Source: Myxococcota bacterium (GTDB lineage: Bacteria; Myxococcota_A; UBA796; UBA9615; JAKLKC01). From it: 56,547 nt of DNA. Positions 53,243 through 56,547 of the stretch are shown one piece after another. Within the stretch, counting starts at the first letter, position 1, and every line of letters starts with the position of its first letter. Both the position numbers and the translations under genes were made by a program. The stretch lies in NCBI GenBank assembly GCA_023150875.1, contig JAKLKC010000045.1:1-56547 (forward strand). The letters run 5' to 3'. The notes under the pieces are model-generated. The model saw only the letters and a program-made list of their open reading frames with translations. It had not been told where the DNA came from and did no database searches.

Positions 53243-54823
53243 ATGACACGCCGCTTCAATGTCGCTGGGCCCTGCGAGCCGGACCGCCACTACATGATCC
53301 CCGCCGCCCGGCGGCTCCCGGAGGGCCCGGACCTGGTGGAGCAGGGGGCGTACTTCGTGGTGCATGCGCCCCGCCAGACGGGAAAGACCACCGCGGTCCG
53401 CGCCCTGGCGAGGACGCTCGCCGCGTCGGGCAGGTACGCGGCGGTCTACCTGTCGTGCGAGGGGGGATCCATCGCCGGCGACGACTACGAGGCCGTCCAG
53501 CGGTCGATCCTGGATTCGGCGCGGAGCGCAGCGGAGAGGCAGCTCCCCGCGGAGCTGCAACCGCCCGATCCCTGGCCGGCGGCGGTGCCGGAAGGGCTCC
53601 TCTCTCGGGGGCTGGAAGCCTGGTCCGCGGGCTGCCCCCTTCCCGTGGTCCTGGTGCTGGACGAGATCGACTCCTTGCGTGGGAAGGGCCTGGTGAGCGT
53701 GCTGCGGCAGCTCCGGGCCGGTTTTCCGGAGCGCCCGCGGCACTTCCCGTGGTCGGTGGTCCTGTGCGGGATGCGGGACGTGCGGGACTACAAGATGGCC
53801 AGCGGCGGAGACCCCGACCGGACCTGGGGGCCGAGCCCGTTCAACGTGAAGGCGGAATCCATGCGGCTGGGCAACCTCTCCGCCGCCGAGGTCGCCGAGC
53901 TGTATGCCCAGCACACTGGCGACACGGGCCAGCCCTTCGCCCCGGGGACCGTGGACCGGGTGATGGAGTTCAGCTCCGGCCAGCCGTGGCTGGTGAACGC
54001 GCTGGCCCGGGAGGTCATCGAGAAGATGGGGGTGTCGCCTCCCACCCCCATCACTCCCGAGCACATCGAAGTGGCCCGGGAGCGCCTCGTCCTCGCCCGA
54101 GCCACGCACCTCGACTCCCTCCTGGAGCGCCTGCAGGACCCCCGCGTGAGGCGGGTGCTGGAGCCGGTGGTGGCCGGGCAACTCCTGGCCTACCCCACCA
54201 TCGACGACGACCTCTCCTACGTGCGGGACCTGGGGCTGGTGGCGGAGGGGCTCCCCGTTCGTATCGCCAACCCCATCTACAAGGAGGTCATCGTGCGGGT
54301 GCTGGCGTCGCCCGCCGACACCGCCATCACCGCCGAGCCCCGGTCGTTCGTCCGGGCGGACGGACGCCTGGACCTGGACCGCCTCCTCCAGGAGTTCGCC
54401 GCCTTCTGGCGGGAGCACGGGGCCATCCTGGAGGGGCGCATGCCGTACCCCGAGGCGGGAGCCCAGCTCGTGATGATGGCGTTCCTCCAGCGGGTGGTGA
54501 ACGGCGGTGGCCGCGTGGACCGGGAGTACGGGGCCGGCCGGGGCCGCATCGACCTCTTGCTGAGGTGGCCCCATCGCGGCGCAGGCGGCGGGCGCGAGGA
54601 GCAGCGGGAGGCCCTGGAGCTGAAGGTCTGGCGCGGCGGCGAGAAGGACCCCCTCCCCCGGGGCCTCCAGCAGCTCGACGAGTACCTGGCCCGGACGGGC
54701 CTCCACCGGGGGGTTCTCGTGGTCTTCGACCGGCGCCCGGGACTCCCTCCACTGGAAGACCGGACCCGGTTCGAGGAGACCACCACCCCCGGCGGTAGGG
54801 CCGTGACGCTTCTGTGGGCGTGA
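53243..54823 (+). CDS. AAA ATPase fused to a PD-(D/E)XK-like nuclease domain (526 aa)
   Basis: The N-terminal part is an AAA_14/AAA-like module: FVVHAPRQTGKTTAVRALAR (Walker A 42-50), Walker B PVVLVLDEIDSL (about 136-147) and a lid region SFNVKAESMRLGNLSAAEVA-like. After a winged-helix-like middle, the C-terminus carries GAGRGRIDLLLRWP (about 430) and ALELKVWRGG (about 457), the D...ExK pattern of PD-(D/E)XK nucleases (PF08011-like). Such proteins are common in accessory regions; a role in defence or mobile-element control is possible. The ATG at 53243 is the first good start. It precedes a small membrane protein and an RHH-nucleotidyltransferase pair. Confidence 0.82.
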   Translation: MTRRFNVAGPCEPDRHYMIPAARRLPEGPDLVEQGAYFVVHAPRQTGKTTAVRALARTLAASGRYAAVYLSCEGGSIAGDDYEAVQRSILDSARSAAERQLPAELQPPDPWPAAVPEGLLSRGLEAWSAGCPLPVVLVLDEIDSLRGKGLVSVLRQLRAGFPERPRHFPWSVVLCGMRDVRDYKMASGGDPDRTWGPSPFNVKAESMRLGNLSAAEVAELYAQHTGDTGQPFAPGTVDRVMEFSSGQPWLVNALAREVIEKMGVSPPTPITPEHIEVARERLVLARATHLDSLLERLQDPRVRRVLEPVVAGQLLAYPTIDDDLSYVRDLGLVAEGLPVRIANPIYKEVIVRVLASPADTAITAEPRSFVRADGRLDLDRLLQEFAAFWREHGAILEGRMPYPEAGAQLVMMAFLQRVVNGGGRVDREYGAGRGRIDLLLRWPHRGAGGGREEQREALELKVWRGGEKDPLPRGLQQLDEYLARTGLHRGVLVVFDRRPGLPPLEDRTRFEETTTPGGRAVTLLWA

Positions 54824-54988
54824 CCGCCACCTGGGGATCGGCCGCTCGTTGGACTCTCTGGCGCAAGGTGGCATCGTCGCCCCGCCCTCGGGCGGCCAGG
54901 GGCCTCAAGGACTGCTCCGCCCGCTGGACCGCTGCTCCCCCGCGCCCTACCTTGCCCCTCGGCGCGCCGCCGCGCGCCCGGGGGTCCC

Positions 54989-55234
54989 TTGCTCGGTCAG
55001 CTCCTCTCCCTCCTCGGCGCCGGGATGGTCCTGCTCGCCTACCTGGCCTACCAGCGGGGCTGGCTGGGCCGGGAGGACCGCTTGTTCAACGGGCTCAACG
55101 CCTTCGGCTCCGGGCTGCTCGCCTTCGTGGCGCTGGAGGGGGGCCAGTGGGGCCTGATCCTCGTGGAGGCGGCGTGGTGCGCCCTGTCCATCCCCCCCCT
55201 CCTCCGCCCGCCCCGCAGGCTGTGGCGGACGTGA
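54989..55234 (+). CDS. CBU_0592-like small membrane protein (81 aa)
   Basis: The frame reads LGQLLSLLGAGMVLLAYLAY, QRGWLGREDRLFNGLNAFGS, GLLAFVALEGGQWGLILVEA, AWCALSIPPLLRPPR. Three short hydrophobic segments with the tract 'LLAYLAYQRGWLGR...LFNGLNAFGSGLLA' and 'W..ILVEAAWCALSI' match a family of small inner-membrane proteins (CBU_0592-like) of unknown function. The TTG at 54989 is the likely start; no strong ribosome binding site was seen, so the start is uncertain. Confidence 0.6.
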   Translation: MLGQLLSLLGAGMVLLAYLAYQRGWLGREDRLFNGLNAFGSGLLAFVALEGGQWGLILVEAAWCALSIPPLLRPPRRLWRT

Positions 55235-55369
55235 TCCCGCGCTGGAGCGCCGCCCCTCCTCCGGCTTCCCGGATCGGCGGGGGCCGCTCGGTGAGAGCCG
55301 GGAAGGCGACGGGGGAGAGGGCGCCTTCGTGGTCGCGAGAGGGGGCCGCCTCGTCCAGGTCCAGGGAGT

Positions 55370-55392
55370 TCGTCAATACAACGTATTGACGA
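55370..55392. promoter_or_regulatory. Perfect 23-bp palindrome, probable operator of the RHH-nucleotidyltransferase pair
   Basis: Arms TCGTCAATAC and GTATTGACGA are exact reverse complements around the spacer AAC. The site ends 28 bases before the ATG at 55421 and is the AT-richest stretch in this region. Ribbon-helix-helix proteins bind such paired sites and repress their own operon. Confidence 0.65.
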
Positions 55393-55420
55393 GAGGAAGA
55401 CGCGGGTCGACGATGGGACC

Positions 55421-55912
55421 ATGGGTGAGCGTCGCGACCAGCAGCTCCAGATCCGGGTGACCGGCGCAGAGAAGGCAGCGCTCCGGGCGGCGTCGGCGCG
55501 CGCCGGCATGGGCATGTCCGAGTGGGTCCTCGCCCGCCTGCTGCCTCCGCCCGCGACCCGCCTGATCTCCATCATCCGCCGATTGCAGGGGGAGGACTCG
55601 CCCGCCGCCTGGGCGGAGGCGATCGACGTCCTGCAGCGCCTCGGTCGCCTGGAGTTCCGGGCGACGGTCGACCTCGTGGACCCGGCCGGGCTCTCCCCCC
55701 TGGCCGCCAACTACCTGGCCGCCCTGGTCGAGATGAGGGCGGACCAGCTTGGTTGCACGCCGCCGCCGTGGACGGCTCGGATCGATCCTCTGGATCGTCC
55801 CCACTTCGGGACGGACCTCAGGCGCCTGCGCGAGCACCTCCTGTTTCACGCGCCGGTGGCCTTCCGGAGGCGCAACATCTTCGTCGACGCGTCGGTAGGC
55901 GACCGTGTCTGA
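55421..55912 (+). CDS. Ribbon-helix-helix-like DNA-binding protein, antitoxin-like (163 aa)
   Basis: The N-terminus (RRDQQLQIRVTGAEKAALRA, ASARAGMGMSEWVLARLL) has the beta-strand plus two-helix pattern of RHH repressors such as the DUF1778 or plasmid-mobilisation type. The C-terminal 110 residues (LGRLEFRATVDLVDPAGLSP, LAANYLAALVEMRADQLGCT, PPPWTARIDPLDRPHFGTDL) form a domain usually found before a nucleotidyltransferase-type gene and may contact it. The ATG follows the palindrome operator. The stop overlaps the next start by 8 bases, so the proteins are made in a set ratio. Confidence 0.75.
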   Translation: MGERRDQQLQIRVTGAEKAALRAASARAGMGMSEWVLARLLPPPATRLISIIRRLQGEDSPAAWAEAIDVLQRLGRLEFRATVDLVDPAGLSPLAANYLAALVEMRADQLGCTPPPWTARIDPLDRPHFGTDLRRLREHLLFHAPVAFRRRNIFVDASVGDRV

Positions 55913-56510
55913 GCCCCTGGAGCTGACCCGAGCCGACATTCGTCGCCTCCTGGTCCTGCTCGACGAGGAACTGGCCGGTGCCGGAGTGCGGGGCGAGCTC
56001 TACCTGGTCGGCGGCGCGGTGATGTGCCTCCTCTTCAACGCTCGGCCCTCGACCCGGGACGTGGACGCCTGGTTTCGACCCAGCTCGGAGCTTCGCGAAG
56101 CGGCATCACGCGTCGCCCTGCGCGCGGGCGTCCCCGACGACTGGCTCAACGATGGCGTCAAGGGATTCCTGAGCCCACGCGGCGACTTCGACCCATACCT
56201 GGAGTTGGGTCACCTCCGGGTGTTCACCGCCTGCCCGGAGTACCTGTTCGCCCTCAAGTGCGCGGCCATGCGCCTCGGCAAGGGGTTCCGCGACGAGGCC
56301 GACGTCCGCTACCTGTTGCGTGCCCTCAACATCGAACGATTCGCGGACGCCCAGGAGATCGTCCTGCGATACTTTGACGAGGATCGCCTCCCGCAGAAGA
56401 CCTGGTACGCCCTGGAGGAGCTTCTTGGCGGCGCAGAGTCTGGGCGGCGTCAAGCGCGGGGCGAGCTACGCGGGGATGGTGCGGAGGAGGGAGACGAGCG
56501 CTCGCGCTAG
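55905..56510 (+). CDS. DUF6036/AbiEii-like nucleotidyltransferase, toxin-like (201 aa)
   Basis: The sequence ELYLVGGAVMCLLFNARPST, RDVDAWFRPSSELREAASRV has the hallmark of the DNA polymerase beta-type nucleotidyltransferase fold: a GGA/V turn on the first helix and a D-x-D/W pair (RDVDAWF) that binds metal. Residues about 105-160 (FALKCAAMRLGKGFRDEADV, RYLLRALNIERFADAQEIVL) match the helical part of DUF6036/AbiEii-like proteins. Members act as toxins, often modifying RNA or tRNA with nucleotides. With the RHH partner in front this is probably a toxin-antitoxin or defence pair. The C-terminus (about 30 residues) is low complexity. Activity is inferred. Confidence 0.75.
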   Translation: MSEPLELTRADIRRLLVLLDEELAGAGVRGELYLVGGAVMCLLFNARPSTRDVDAWFRPSSELREAASRVALRAGVPDDWLNDGVKGFLSPRGDFDPYLELGHLRVFTACPEYLFALKCAAMRLGKGFRDEADVRYLLRALNIERFADAQEIVLRYFDEDRLPQKTWYALEELLGGAESGRRQARGELRGDGAEEGDERSR

Positions 56511-56547
56511 TACGTCGTTCCAGAGCGAGTTCCCCAGTTTCTGAGTC

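Noticed and set aside
1-56547. tRNA, rRNA or riboswitch genes
   Set aside because: No spacer showed a cloverleaf, T-loop GGTTCGA-type sequence or a known riboswitch core by eye.

Overview
The window looks like chromosomal DNA from an uncultured member of the Myxococcota (formerly Deltaproteobacteria). The basis is very high GC with G/C-biased third codon positions, many GTG and TTG starts, MopE-type Cys/Asp repeat proteins fused to FG-GAP propellers, a MYXO-CTERM-like tail, and a large share of secreted proteins and lipoproteins. No rRNA, tRNA, CRISPR array or insertion sequence was seen. About 48 genes or gene fragments can be supported, many in short operons with 4-base ATGA/GTGA/TTGA overlaps.

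Left part (1-26.7 kb): a 67-base remnant of a second heptosyltransferase gene; a MopE/FG-GAP lipoprotein; a glycosidase-like gene split by a frameshift; a heptosyltransferase overlapping a PaaI-type thioesterase; several envelope proteins, including a rhomboid-fold protein that lacks the catalytic serine; a run of genes of unknown function ending in two tandem paralogous lipoproteins and a PDZ-thioredoxin lipoprotein; a FadL-type outer-membrane channel; a START-like secreted protein with a membrane-linked sulfotransferase; and a minus-strand block of arylsulfotransferase-like lipoprotein, lipoprotein, FabH-like ketosynthase, Fic protein and AbrB-type regulator.

Centre (27-43.5 kb): glyQ-glyS, then a two-gene cassette (RecF/OLD-like AAA ATPase plus TOPRIM/DUF4276-like protein) flanked by near-identical G-rich direct repeats and resembling a phage-defence module. 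Next come a START-like protein and a lipoprotein, a HAD hydrolase, a redox lipoprotein whose gene has an in-frame TGA followed by a perfect hairpin (a strong selenoprotein candidate with a Sec-Gly-Thr-Cys active site), a five-haem cytochrome lipoprotein, a two-gene ABC export system, a radical SAM protein and an MFS transporter.

Right part (43.5-56.5 kb): a small secreted protein, pyruvate phosphate dikinase (ppdK), an anchor-type MopE protein, two tandem MopE/FG-GAP lipoproteins, a second thioesterase, an AAA ATPase fused to a PD-(D/E)XK-like nuclease, a small CBU_0592-like membrane protein, and a ribbon-helix-helix/nucleotidyltransferase pair with a perfect 23-bp operator-like palindrome.

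The most notable observations are the selenoprotein, the repeat-flanked ATPase-TOPRIM cassette, the RHH-nucleotidyltransferase pair with its operator, and a repeated DDD(S/T) acidic linker after the lipobox in seven lipoproteins, which may be a sorting signal. Function calls rest on motifs read by eye; no database search was possible.
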